Origin: Aradus depressus
Lineage: Eukaryota > Arthropoda > Insecta > Hemiptera > Aradidae
Assembly (NCBI GenBank): GCA_963662175.1
Contig: OY759222.1
Coordinates: 2,462,713-2,526,712 of the forward strand
Direction: 5' to 3'
Length of the DNA: 64,000 bases
Shown: positions 20,379-29,632 of the stretch, piece after piece
Layout of the letters: the number at the start of each line of letters is the position of its first letter
Position numbering within the stretch: position 1 is the stretch's first letter
Notes under the pieces: generated by a model
Told to the model about the DNA's origin: nothing
Seen by the model: the letters and a program-made list of their open reading frames with translations, nothing else
Database searches by the model: none
Position numbers and translations under genes: made by a program

Positions 20379-20920
20379 TTGTAATGATTTTATTCAGCAA
20401 GTAATTATTCAACTATTTTCTTCAAGTAAATGAATTGATGTTTTATTGTTGGCCACTATTATTGTATGAAGTTGTATTCTGGTTGTAATGATTTTATTCA
20501 GCAAGTAATTATTCAACTATTTTCTTCAAGTAAATGAATTGATGTTTTATTGTTGGCCACTATTATTGTATGAAGTTGTATTCTGGTTGTAATGATTTTA
20601 TTCAGCAAGTAATTATTCAACTATTTTCTTCAAGTAAATGAATTGATGTTTTATTGTTGGCCACTATTATTGTATGAAGTGGTATTCTGGTTGTAATGAT
20701 TTTATTCAGCAAGTAATTATTCAACTATTTTCTTCAAGTAAATGAATTGATGTTTTATTGTTGGCCACTATCATTCTATGAAGTTGTATTCTGGTTGTAA
20801 TGATTTTATTCAGCATGTAATTATTCAACTATTTTCTTCAAGTAAATGAATTGATGTTTTATTGTTGGCCACTATTATTCTATGAAGTTGTATTCTGGTT
20901 GTACTGATTTCTGTGTTTGG
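20379..20920. repeat. 104-bp tandem repeat, about 5 copies
   Basis: Units start with TTGTAATGATTTTATTCAGC at 20,379, 20,483, 20,587, 20,691 and 20,795, with a degenerate sixth start at 20,899; spacing is exactly 104 bp. Copies differ by only a few bases. AT-rich and non-coding. Confidence 0.92.
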
Positions 20921-21424
20921 TGAATCAAGAAATAAATTGTTGTTAAACTAATTTGAAAGTTTTCTTTGAAGTTCACCTAATGATTTTAGTGTACAATGTA
21001 CAGTTTTGTCTAATTCAATAAAAAAAAACTGGATTATTGAATTGTGGTGTCGTTCATCTCTTATTTCTCGTCTAAATGTTTTGAATTTTTTCATCAAAAA
21101 TCATCAAATAAATTTTTATTGATTCCTGCAAAATTTCACAGATTTTTATAAATTTATAATTTTCCTTAAGAGGGAGACGACAGCATCCCTCATATCTATT
21201 GCGTTCTTAAATGCTTTCTTTATATTTTGATCCTGAAGAACTCTTTGTAGTTTTTTTGAAAGACGGTTTTCTTTAAACATCGACCATGTTTCGACGTATA
21301 CACACATTGCTACCTTCAACTATTGATATTGACTGAAAAACTGTATATTTTTTCAACATTAATCTTAAAGATACCTAACACTTTCTGTAGAGATATTGTG
21401 AAACAATTATTTAAAAAAAAGAAA
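20921..21424. other. AT-rich non-coding DNA
   Basis: No gene, repeat array or element end could be identified in this stretch. Confidence 0.4.
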
Positions 21425-21534
21425 AATATGTAAGATGTTTTTCAACGTGATTTTATTCTTTAATAAAAGTACAATCAAGCAATATTAAGATACAATTGTA
21501 GGAATATTGAGGGTCAGTCAAAGATGGAAAAAAA

Positions 21535-21605
21535 AAAACACTATTCAGATGCCAACGTTTCGATATATTTTATATCATCATCAGGGCCTACAAACATGGG
21601 GGGGA
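21535..21605 (-). mobile_element. Penelope-like terminal motif with hammerhead-like core (relic)
   Basis: Read on the minus strand, the sequence is CTGATGA, then a stem GATATA-aaa-TATATC, then CGAAACGTTGG. A CTGATGA-stem-GAAAC arrangement is characteristic of hammerhead-like motifs in Penelope-like element termini. One extra base before the stem departs from the catalytic consensus, so activity is doubtful. No RT or GIY-YIG frame is adjacent. Confidence 0.4.
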
Positions 21606-22080
21606 AATCAAGATTAGAATCAAAGATAAACAAAAAAAAAAAGAAAAAAAAAAATGTTTGTTGATAAACATTACTGAACGTTAAAAATACACTATAACAA
21701 GTTAAAAATTGAAACTAACTTACTATGAATAATTTCTAAACATTAAAATTAAATATGATTACATTACTAAACATAAATATTAATAATGGAAATAGACAAA
21801 TAGGTGGAACATAATAAAGAGTAAACATTAAAATGACTTACTATGAATAAGCAGGGTTGGGGAGAAGACATGTACACTGGATGGAGTCTTACATTGCAAT
21901 GAAATGGTACAAAATAATACTAGGGTGCTAAAAGAAATAGGTACAGGGAGCTCGGAAAACCCCGTCATAACTGTCACATTACAGCAGAAATGTTGAAAGC
22001 AATATAAATATGTATTATTAAGGTTGTTTGTGTCTGTATACTTTAACACATATCTATAGATAATTAATAAATAATTTAAA

Positions 22081-22122
22081 ATATATATATATATATATAT
22101 ATATATACTATATAATACACAA

Positions 22123-22195
<73 letters not shown>
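22081..22195. repeat. (TA)n microsatellite
   Basis: Two long TA runs are separated by a short 'tataatacacaaaaa' piece. A minus-strand frame rich in IY pairs over this region is only the translation of the repeat. Confidence 0.95.
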
Positions 22196-22197
<2 letters not shown>

Positions 22198-22429
22198 CAC
22201 AAAAATACTCCATAGAGAACACAATTATCATAAGAGACTGACATTGGAAATGGTGTATATAGCTAAAACACTGGATACAGTCAACTTCCGCACTGACACT
22301 AATAACCTAAGTAATTGTTATGCCAATTTACTTAGCAAGAGCTGACACCATAGTTCTGTCTCCAATATCTAAATTATCTATTGTTTATTTATTATATATA
22401 TATATATTGAAGAAATTGGAAACCCTATT

Positions 22430-23000
22430 TTTTTTTTTTTTTTTCAAGCAACTTAATAAATGGACTGTGAAATCCGTCTGATCGGAAAGGCCCAATTCGA
22501 ACTGGGTCCAACTTATTACGATTCAATTTACTACCATTCTCGATGTAGACTAAATCATTAACTTTAAAAGTATGCTGAAGCCGATTCTTATCTACACGGT
22601 TCTTATTAACCTGAAATATTTTCATAGAATTCTGGAAAGCTAGTTTGCGGTCTTCCTCTAGCGTCGTTTTGCTGTTATCTGGAAGAGGTGAGATCGTAGG
22701 TTTCGTACCAAGTAGTAGATATGATGGTGCAAACTGTGGAACTATGAGTTGTATCGTTGTACTCGTCGACACATTCCTGTGCAAGGGTTGACCAAGCTCT
22801 TCGATTAGCGTTGTTTATTTTACAACGGAGGCGATTTACCAATGTCTGATTTTGAATTTTTTTTTTATAAGATCGTGTGAAACTCTTTTATAAGTTCGTC
22901 TGGTAAAACATACCACAACTTCTTATCAGTGGAAATACCTTGGATCACAAAGTCCTGGGTTTTCTTCACAACTTGAAAATAAAGCTGAGCCATCTTCTAC
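22430..23000 (-). pseudogene. Gypsy-type integrase C-terminal fragment, frameshifted
   Basis: From 23,000 downward the minus strand reads QDFVIQGISTDKKLWYVLPD, then VNRLRCKINNANRRAWSTL, VDEYNDTTHSST, and after a frameshift near 22,735 FAPSYLLLGTKP and FKVNDLVYIENGSKLNRNKL, ending RIGPF. The order (core-domain end with HSST..P..LL.G, then a basic linker, then a GPF-type C-terminal module) is that of gypsy/Ty3 integrases. No RT, RNase H or intact LTR is visible. Dead fragment. Confidence 0.75.
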
Positions 23001-23076
23001 CAGTTGAAATCTTGAAATTTAATTTGTAAGATGTTTTTCAATGTGATTTTATTCTGTAATAAAAGTACAAACAAAC

Positions 23077-23960
23077 ACTGTTTCCCGAGTTGTTTATTTT
23101 TGTCGAGCTTTCTGTAATTTCCTGCTTAAAAATGTATTATAATTTAAAATAATAAATTAAAAAATAATATAAACTATGGATATGGACAAGGAAGCTGCAC
23201 TTATGTTGATTCAGTTGTATGAAAATCAAACTAGATCAATGCCAATTTTACCTTCACAGATATGGATTCTCAAAATTTAATGTTCTGTTTTTCGACTTTT
23301 GGTCCAATGAATTTTGAAACATTTGGAAAGTGTTCACACCAGAAACAGCATGCGGCGCAAATCTCTTTGATGTTCGTCAAAAAACCGTATTGCTAGCCAG
23401 GGTCTGGAGAGGGACGAAGTTACTACGGTGCAGACATATATGCGTCTATCTCTCTCATAACTACTTCGAGTCCTACGCGCATGTCCGAGAATGCAACATG
23501 CGCATCAGTTATACCGTCAGTTTGCATATGCCATTTTATGTTTGCGTGTCCCGTTAATTTACTTTAATATTTTGATTGATTTGTTTACTACAAATTAATA
23601 TTGAGTATTTGTTTATATCTAATACTTATGTTGAACATTAAAAATTCTTGATAGATACTTGTATCAAATACTTCATTTATGTATATTTTCTTTAGAATAA
23701 ATAATAATATATAGTGGTAGTAAGGTATATAGTGGAAATATATAATAAACAATAATCTTTGGAGGCTGGAGGCAGGTAGCAAAAGGAGTCTTTTTAACCT
23801 ACATCATATACCTACCAGGATATGAATATAACAGAAATGACAGTAAAAGGATTGAATATACCTGGGTTAGAGTCCAAGCCCTTATTCGAAGACATATAAA
23901 TTTGTCTGAGTGTCCTTCTGAAAGATTTCAAAATGTACAAGGAAGTACCTGCGCTGTGGG
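23077..23960. other. AT-rich non-coding DNA
   Basis: No supported gene. A 75-codon frame at 23,330-23,557 (plus) has several Cys but no recognised motif or splice context and is not called. Confidence 0.35.
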
Positions 23961-24007
23961 GAAATGAAAATGTTTCCCCTTGAAGTCACCCAAGGCAGTA
24001 TCGCAAA

Positions 24008-24520
24008 GTGGTGGGGGGGGGGGGGGGGGGGAGGGTGGAATCGAGATCTACAGGTGGAAGGGAGCTTGAAGGGAGTTCAAGTCGAGACTCAGATGAGTTT
24101 CGTCTTCAACAGTCACAGTCCAGTTCAAAAGGTGGAAGGGAGCTTGCAGGGAGTTCAAGTCGAGACTCAGATGAGTTTCGTCTTCAACAGTCACAGTCCA
24201 GTTCAAGAGGTGGAAGGGAGCTTGAAGGGAGTTCAAGTCGAGACTCAGATGAGTTTCGTCTTCAACAGTCACAGTCCAGTTCAAAAGGTGGAAGGGAGCT
24301 TGCAGGGAGTTCAGAGTTCAGTCCAGTCCATATCAGTCCCCGGTTCAGTCCAAGCAGTCTTCAGAGACTGCCAGAGTACAGAGAATCCCTAGTCAGCACA
24401 CGGCAGTATCCATTAAGCATCCAGCTAGCCCCCAGCTATCCAAACAACGTTATTCTCGAGGTTCTATATTATGTTTTAATTTTTAGTCATTTATTTTCTT
24501 TGTACATATATTCTTTTTAA
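24008..24520 (+). CDS. Low-complexity frame over a 78-bp repeat (possible protein, unproven)
   Basis: After a poly-G run the frame encodes repeats of GGRELEGSSSRDSDEFRLQQ plus SQSSSK (26 residues each), then a Ser/Pro-rich tail (FSPVHISPRFSPSS...). The repeat length of 78 bp keeps the frame. No start codon with a convincing upstream context and no known domain are seen. It may be a coding Ser-rich repeat or a minisatellite that happens to be open. Confidence 0.25.
   Translation: MVGGGGGGRVESRSTGGRELEGSSSRDSDEFRLQQSQSSSKGGRELAGSSSRDSDEFRLQQSQSSSRGGRELEGSSSRDSDEFRLQQSQSSSKGGRELAGSSEFSPVHISPRFSPSSLQRLPEYRESLVSTRQYPLSIQLAPSYPNNVILEVLYYVLIFSHLFSLYIYSF
24053..24314. repeat. 78-bp tandem repeat, 3.4 copies, alternating variants
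   Basis: Units start GGTGGAAGGGAGCTTG at 24,053, 24,131, 24,209 and 24,287. Copies 1 and 3 read 'cttgaaggg' and copies 2 and 4 'cttgcaggg', so the array probably grew by doubling a 156-bp dimer. A run of about 19 G precedes it (24,013-24,031). Confidence 0.92.
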
Positions 24521-24808
24521 ATATGACTTTCTAGATTTTTGTAGTTTGCTTCCTATGCTCGATCCTAGTCAGTAATGCTTTAACAACTTAGTATTTCAAT
24601 ACTTTCTTCGCTGGACGTACTTTCGCCTTTGGTTTATAGAAATCCAATTTATATATTCAAATCAGTAATTTATATATCGTTCTATTAAATAGGCGATCTG
24701 GCATCCCACAAATATTTTAATTTAGTAAAATCACTTGTACAATTAAAAGAAAATCTCCGCGTCTTAGATTTTAAATAGAGTAAAGATAAATTTATATATT
24801 CATTTTAA
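24321..24808. other. Non-coding DNA upstream of the transposase relic
   Basis: No gene is recognised. The stretch may include decayed N-terminal parts of the transposase, but I cannot align them. Confidence 0.35.
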
Positions 24809-25894
24809 AGTAAAAACGCGACAGCAAGCATTCAATTATTACAGTACTGTTCTTTACTTTTCCTGAAAAACATCAATGATGTTGAAGTACAAGGCTTTCA
24901 AAAAAATCAGGCTACTGCTGTGTTTTGTAAAAATTTTAATGACATGCGTGATATTTTAAATTGTGAAAATAGATTTGCGAAAGGTACTTTAAATATTTCT
25001 TTGAATGATGAAAATATGGAGAAGCTAAAGAATGCGGCAGAAAATTTCGAAACGTATATTAATGGTTTGTGTAATGCTGATAATGAAAAAATTGTACAAA
25101 GTAATCGAAAAACAGGATTCCTTGGCATAACATATGGCATAATCATATGCCTAAGGAATATATTTCTGTTATTTGATCAATTGAAGAAATTTGGACTTAC
25201 CTATTTATTAACTTACAAGCTATCACAAGACTATCTTGAAACATTTTTTAGTGTCATTCTTAGCCGTGAGGGTTTCAATAACAATCCAAACGCCATTAAG
25301 TTTAGAAGTGCATACAAGCGTCTTCTTATACGTCACGAATTAAAAGATTTTGCTAATGGTAATTGTTTATTTGACAGTATAGTCATTTTACACGTGACAA
25401 GTAGGCAAAACAACAAAAAATCCTACAGGTAATCATAGCGATCTAAACTTCAATTTGCCGTTTCGGGAGTTAGATGCTTTTGTACATTTTGTTGTTTTGT
25501 ACATTTCAGGCTTTGTCGCGTATAAATTATCAAAAAAAGTGTTCAAATACAAAATTTGTCTTTCTCAATTAACAGGCATACCAAATTCACAATGACTTTA
25601 TTATCACAAATAAAAAATCACGGTCCATATATAACGCCATCTTCCGACGTAATAGCTATTTGCAAAGTTAGCGAACAGATTATCCGAAAATATCAATCAG
25701 AGTTAACACAATCAAATATTAAGAAAGGTTTAATGAACAAAATTTTTAATCACATTGGAATGAGATTTGATAATAAAGCAATGAATGATCATATTCTAAC
25801 CCAAGATATTTTGGATAATCATCGTACGCAACTTTGTAAATATGTTATAGAGTTATATTTAAAGGTACATTATAAAGGTAAAAAAAATTTCTAA
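24809..25894 (+). pseudogene. P-element/THAP9-type transposase, C-terminal relic
   Basis: In frame from 24,809 (SKNATASIQLLQYCSL) through GFLGITYGIIICLRNIFLL and YLLTYKLSQDYLETFFSVI to GFNNNPNAIKFRSAYKRLL. These are landmark stretches of the C-terminal half of P and THAP9 transposases. The frame stops at 25,432, a second frame gives GFVAYKLSKKV (~25,500-25,560), and a third (to 25,894) gives IKNHGPYITPSSDVIAICK and HRTQLCKYVIELYLKVHY. At least two frameshifts are needed. The N-terminal THAP and catalytic parts are missing, and no terminal inverted repeats were found. Confidence 0.8.
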
Positions 25895-26295
25895 AAAAAA
25901 TGTTTTTATAAGGCAAAAATATACCAAACTTTTATTAGGTATTTAAAAATCAATAATTTGAATAATGTATTTTTATGTAAATATATAAACAATAAATTAT
26001 GTGTTGTTAAATATTACATTTTGTGGGTTGGTCTGCTATTACTCTATATCCTTAACCTAAATCCTCCCTCCTTCAATACCAAATGTTAATCCGAGATCTA
26101 TCTTTTATATACATTTAAATACTCTATCATGTAATTCATATAGTATTGAGCTAAAATAATAAGTTACCTATATTCATCAAAATAATTGCTTATAAAATAC
26201 AATAGTTTTATTTTTTTTTAAATTCAATAATATTTTTGTATGCACATTCATTATATGTTTATTTTGAAATGTCAAATAAAACCAAATGTCAAATA
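25895..26295. other. AT-rich non-coding DNA
   Basis: Downstream of the transposase relic; no feature recognised. Confidence 0.4.
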
Positions 26296-26775
26296 GAACT
26301 GTTTTGTTCTGAAATGTCAGTAGCCGTGTGCTGTCAAGGACTCACTCCATGCTATATTGGACAGACGTGTGCTAACAGAGGGAGAAGTAACGTTTTGTTC
26401 AGGAGTGTCTGAGAACTGTTTTGTTCTGAAATGTCAGTAGCCGTGTGCTGTCAAGGACTCACTCCGTGCCATATTGGACAGACGTGTGCTAACAGAGGGA
26501 GAAGTAACGTTTTGTTCAAGAGTCTGTGAGAACTGTTTTGTTCTGAAATGTCAGTAGCCGTGTGCTGTCAAGGACTCACTCCATGCTATATTGGACAGAC
26601 GTGTGCTAACAGAGGGAGAAGTAACGTTTTGTTCAGGAGTGTCTGAGAACTGTTTTGTTCTGAAATGTCAGTAGCCGTGTGCTGTCAAGGACTCACTCCA
26701 TGCTATATTGGACAAACGTGTGCTAACAAAGGGAGAAGTAACGTTTTGTTCAGGAGTGTTCAAGAGTGTCTGAGA
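26296..26775. repeat. ~117-bp tandem repeat, 4 copies
   Basis: Units begin GAACTGTTTTGTTCTG at 26,296, 26,413, 26,529 and 26,646. Each encodes MSVAVCCQGLTPCYIGQTC before a stop, except the last copy, where the frame stays open. Copies differ by a few substitutions and 1-bp length changes. Confidence 0.9.
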
Positions 26776-26846
26776 GCTGTTTCAACGCCGAAGTGTGTTG
26801 CAGGAGGAAACACTGTTAAACTGAATTTTGTCATCGTTCAAACATG
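26665..26846 (+). CDS. Possible exon fragment sharing PKCVA-GNTVKLNF with 44.4 kb
   Basis: The last 117-bp unit runs open into unique sequence encoding STPKCVAGGNTVKLNFVIVQ. The nucleotide string ccgaagtgtgt.gca.gaggaaacactgtt recurs at 44,400-44,430, where it lies inside a frame with a signal-peptide-like start. A donor-like CATG|GTAACTGAG follows at 26,847. Short, partial and of unknown function. Confidence 0.3.
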
Positions 26847-27239
26847 GTAACTGAGTGTATGGAAATAGACTCGGTAGACAAGTTCACAATGCTGACGTAG
26901 GTACCCTGTTTTTCTATTCCAGAAGAGGGTATAGATGACAGAAAATTTCAGACCACCTTGTTATGGTGAAGGCTACACATACACATATATGATCGTTCCA
27001 TTTTGAAGCGGCATAAGTTTATTTTATTTCCAAACATGAAAGCAAGACAAAGGAAAGATTATAGAAATATATTGTAACAGAAATGTGAAGAAAGCTCAGG
27101 TCACACACTGAAGGTTAGAGATTTTGAGGCTGTTTGGGTTCTGCTCATCAGAGATCTTTGGAAAAAGTGGGGATGATGAGCTCTGGGAGGGGGCAGTGTA
27201 ACAATCGGAGTGGGGCGAGGTGGGGAGGTGGAAGCTGAA

Positions 27240-27255
27240 GGCCTATATAAGCGGC
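27240..27255 (+). promoter_or_regulatory. TATA-box-like element in a GC-richer setting
   Basis: The sequence gcCTATATAAGcggcc is embedded in a GC-rich ~60 bp and followed by a pyrimidine-rich stretch (cttctcttcctctctc), the usual look of a core promoter. A possible donor CAACAG|GTTAG lies at 27,316. No coding exon was found downstream. Confidence 0.3.
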
Positions 27256-27319
27256 CCGAGGTGAGAATATCTTCTCTTCCTCTCTCATATCTACTACACC
27301 TCAGCAATAACAACAGGTT

Positions 27320-27859
27320 AGATTCCATAACTCTATATCAGATATCATTGGATTCGTATTCAAACAAGAAAGAATATAATAACTTTTTTCTGACACTTTT
27401 TTTTGTTTTTACTTTTTAAATATTAGAAAAGAAAGAAGAATTATTTCGACCAGAAGAAACAAACTACATTTTTTACACAAATTTCACAATGTCTTGGTAC
27501 AATCTTGAATTGGGTTTTCGGTGGGGAATAGGCTGGCCAAGAATATAAATGGGCAAACTCTGGGTTAATTGAAAAATTGCCTTTCCCTCCGGAGTGCAGC
27601 TCGACGGCATACAGTGGAATGGGGCCTTTGCCCTTGCTCAGTAGCCTGGTTACGATAAGGACTTGGTAAGTCGAGGTTAGTTCGTCTTGAACTTCGATTT
27701 CTGTCAAGGAATATGGAACCCCTCAGAAAACAACGGAAGGTTTCCTATCCGCAGGGATCTGGAAGGTAGAGTATTTGACGTCGTTTGTTTGGTAAAATTA
27801 GATCAGTTTTCTACAGTCTTCAGAAGTCGTTAGGGGAATTAAAATTTTTTGTGTCGAAA
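27320..27859. other. Non-coding DNA, nothing assigned
   Basis: A minus-strand 88-codon frame at 27,441-27,707 (VQDELTSTYQVLIVTRLLSK...) looks protein-like but has no recognised motif; it is not called. Confidence 0.3.
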
Positions 27860-27934
27860 GGAGATGTCTTGATAGTATTAATATTAAAACATCTGTCAGT
27901 ACGTTATAGTGTTGGTCGGTGGTGAGTGCTGCGA

Positions 27935-28292
27935 GGAGAGGCCGAGGAGAGAGGACGCACATGTGCCCGCTTCGCGTGTTGTTTTAGTGAAAGTGGGTAA
28001 ATAGCGAAATTTGGTCTTCTGACCCAACAATACCCGGGCATCCCACTACAGGAACCTTCCCTGAAAATTTCAGGGAAATCCTACGAGGCGTTCCGGAGTT
28101 ATCGTGAGTACAGTTCGAGCATTCTTTAGATTAACGTGGCTGGGGATAGAGGCACGAGGCAAGGTCAGCCGCTTGGAGGGGATACCAAGCCTCGCCTACT
28201 CGTCCAGCACCACCCACCCCCTCCCTTTTCCCTGACGATTCGGCGATGGTGTCGTGGCCTCCACCGGAGGTCGGCCACCAAAAAAAAAAAAA
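27935..28292 (+). mobile_element. Very short (358-bp) R1-type insertion, 5'-truncated or internally deleted
   Basis: The 3' end (28,195-28,275) is the same GC-rich terminal sequence as the R1-type copy at 5.94 kb (ttttccctgacgattcggcgatgg..., ...ggtcggccacc) and ends in 13 A. No coding sequence remains. The copy is flanked by a repeated host sequence of ~75 bp (27,861-27,934 and 28,293-28,375), far longer than the usual 11-14 bp target duplication; the right copy has a ~10-bp internal addition. Confidence 0.75.
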
Positions 28293-28375
28293 TGTAGATG
28301 TCGTGATAGTATTAATATTAAAACATTTAAAACATCTGTCAGTACGTTATAGTGTTGGTCGGTGGTGAGTGCTGC

Positions 28376-29632
28376 GAATGAGTTGTGGTAAGTTGCAATG
28401 GATAGCGTACCTGTTCGACTAGGGCTGGTGCCCAGTCAGAGCTCTCCGTCCAGCTGCATGGCTGCTCCGAGAGCGTTGGCAACCCGTCTTCTCTTGAAGG
28501 TCTCTTCGGCTCATCTCCGTTATCTGGGTTTTCGAGTATTGCTTTCTGTTTGTTCATTTATGATGTAAAGCTGTTTTTCAGTCGAGTGAGCTAATTTTTC
28601 CCCTCATAAACTTTGCGTGGGTAATAATAACAAAGTTATTACTTTCTTATACGTATTGTAATCGTGCAAAAATCCAAGTTCGAGGTTTTTATGAATTTTC
28701 ACTTTTCAAGATTCCATGGAATACGTTTTGACTATTTTCGCGATGATGTCTGTCTGAGCGTGTATGTGACTGGAAAGTTGTGAGCGCTCTACCGCAAAAA
28801 CGATTGTAGACATGAACTTTAAATTTGGAATGAAGAAGCCATATACGCTAATATAGATCTGATTAGATTTGGTCGAAATTGGAAGAAAATTGACGCTACT
28901 TTACATCGAGGTCAAGGCACATTTTACAAGAAATCCTTTATCTTTATGATCTAATCAAAACTCTTTTCAAGAAAAAGTTGTAAAAAAATCTGAAATATCT
29001 ATTTTATATTAAATACGAATTTTCGCAGGTCGTCCGATTTGCGAGATACCTGCCGAGATACCTGCCAAAATACCTGCCGAGATACCTGCCGAAATTTAGT
29101 TGAAACACATATTTTTAGTAGTTTCCTTGATTTCTCCAAAAACGGTTTGTCCTATTGAAAAATGTATTCCCATCAATAATGTTCTTTATACAATTTCCAA
29201 TCGCTGTTAAGTCCTCCCGAACAATGTAAACTGGATGTTCCTAAGGAATATTTTAAGGAATTCTTAAATCGTAACTCATAGCAACGTAGTTTAAAACCTG
29301 GTTTAAGTATTGGTAGTTTTTTGAAACATTATAAAAATTTAAAATGGGCTGAACCGCTCCCCAGCTAGGTTCGCTTAGTTTAGGGAAGGTAGCGGAAAGA
29401 TTCAAAGGAGATACAAGGAATAATAAAAATGGACCCAGACCTTGTAATATATAACGTAATCCGGAGCCTCTTACTGGTTACTAACAACTTAACCATTCTT
29501 AACTAACAATTCTAACCAAACTTGACAACATATATAAATAGGTAACTGGAGCATAGGCATTTAGCTATACAAGACAACACCTTGCCAGTTCGGAAAGGTT
29601 CAAAATACAAGTCAAACTCACCAACACGTGAC
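28376..29632. other. Non-coding DNA with a 12-bp short tandem repeat
   Basis: No gene is recognised. At 29,041-29,088 a 12-bp unit (gagatacctgcc) occurs four times. A TATA-like TATATAAATA is at 29,531-29,540, about 100 bp before the 38-bp minisatellite, but no transcript can be inferred. Confidence 0.4.

Larger units (their letters stand above)
21425..23076. repeat. Interval bounded by ~48-bp direct repeats
   Basis: The sequence tgtaagatgtttttca...gtgattttattct.taataaaagtacaa occurs at 21,429-21,478 and 23,025-23,072 in the same orientation. The interval between them contains an integrase relic (minus), a TA microsatellite and a Penelope-like motif. The short repeats may be LTR remnants (they contain an AATAAA signal) or an old duplication. 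Confidence 0.45.

Noticed and set aside
21828..22244. 138-codon minus-strand frame rich in IY pairs
   Set aside because: Produced by the TA microsatellite.
23330..23557. 75-codon Cys-containing plus-strand frame
   Set aside because: No recognised motif, no homologous second copy in the window and no convincing start or splice context.
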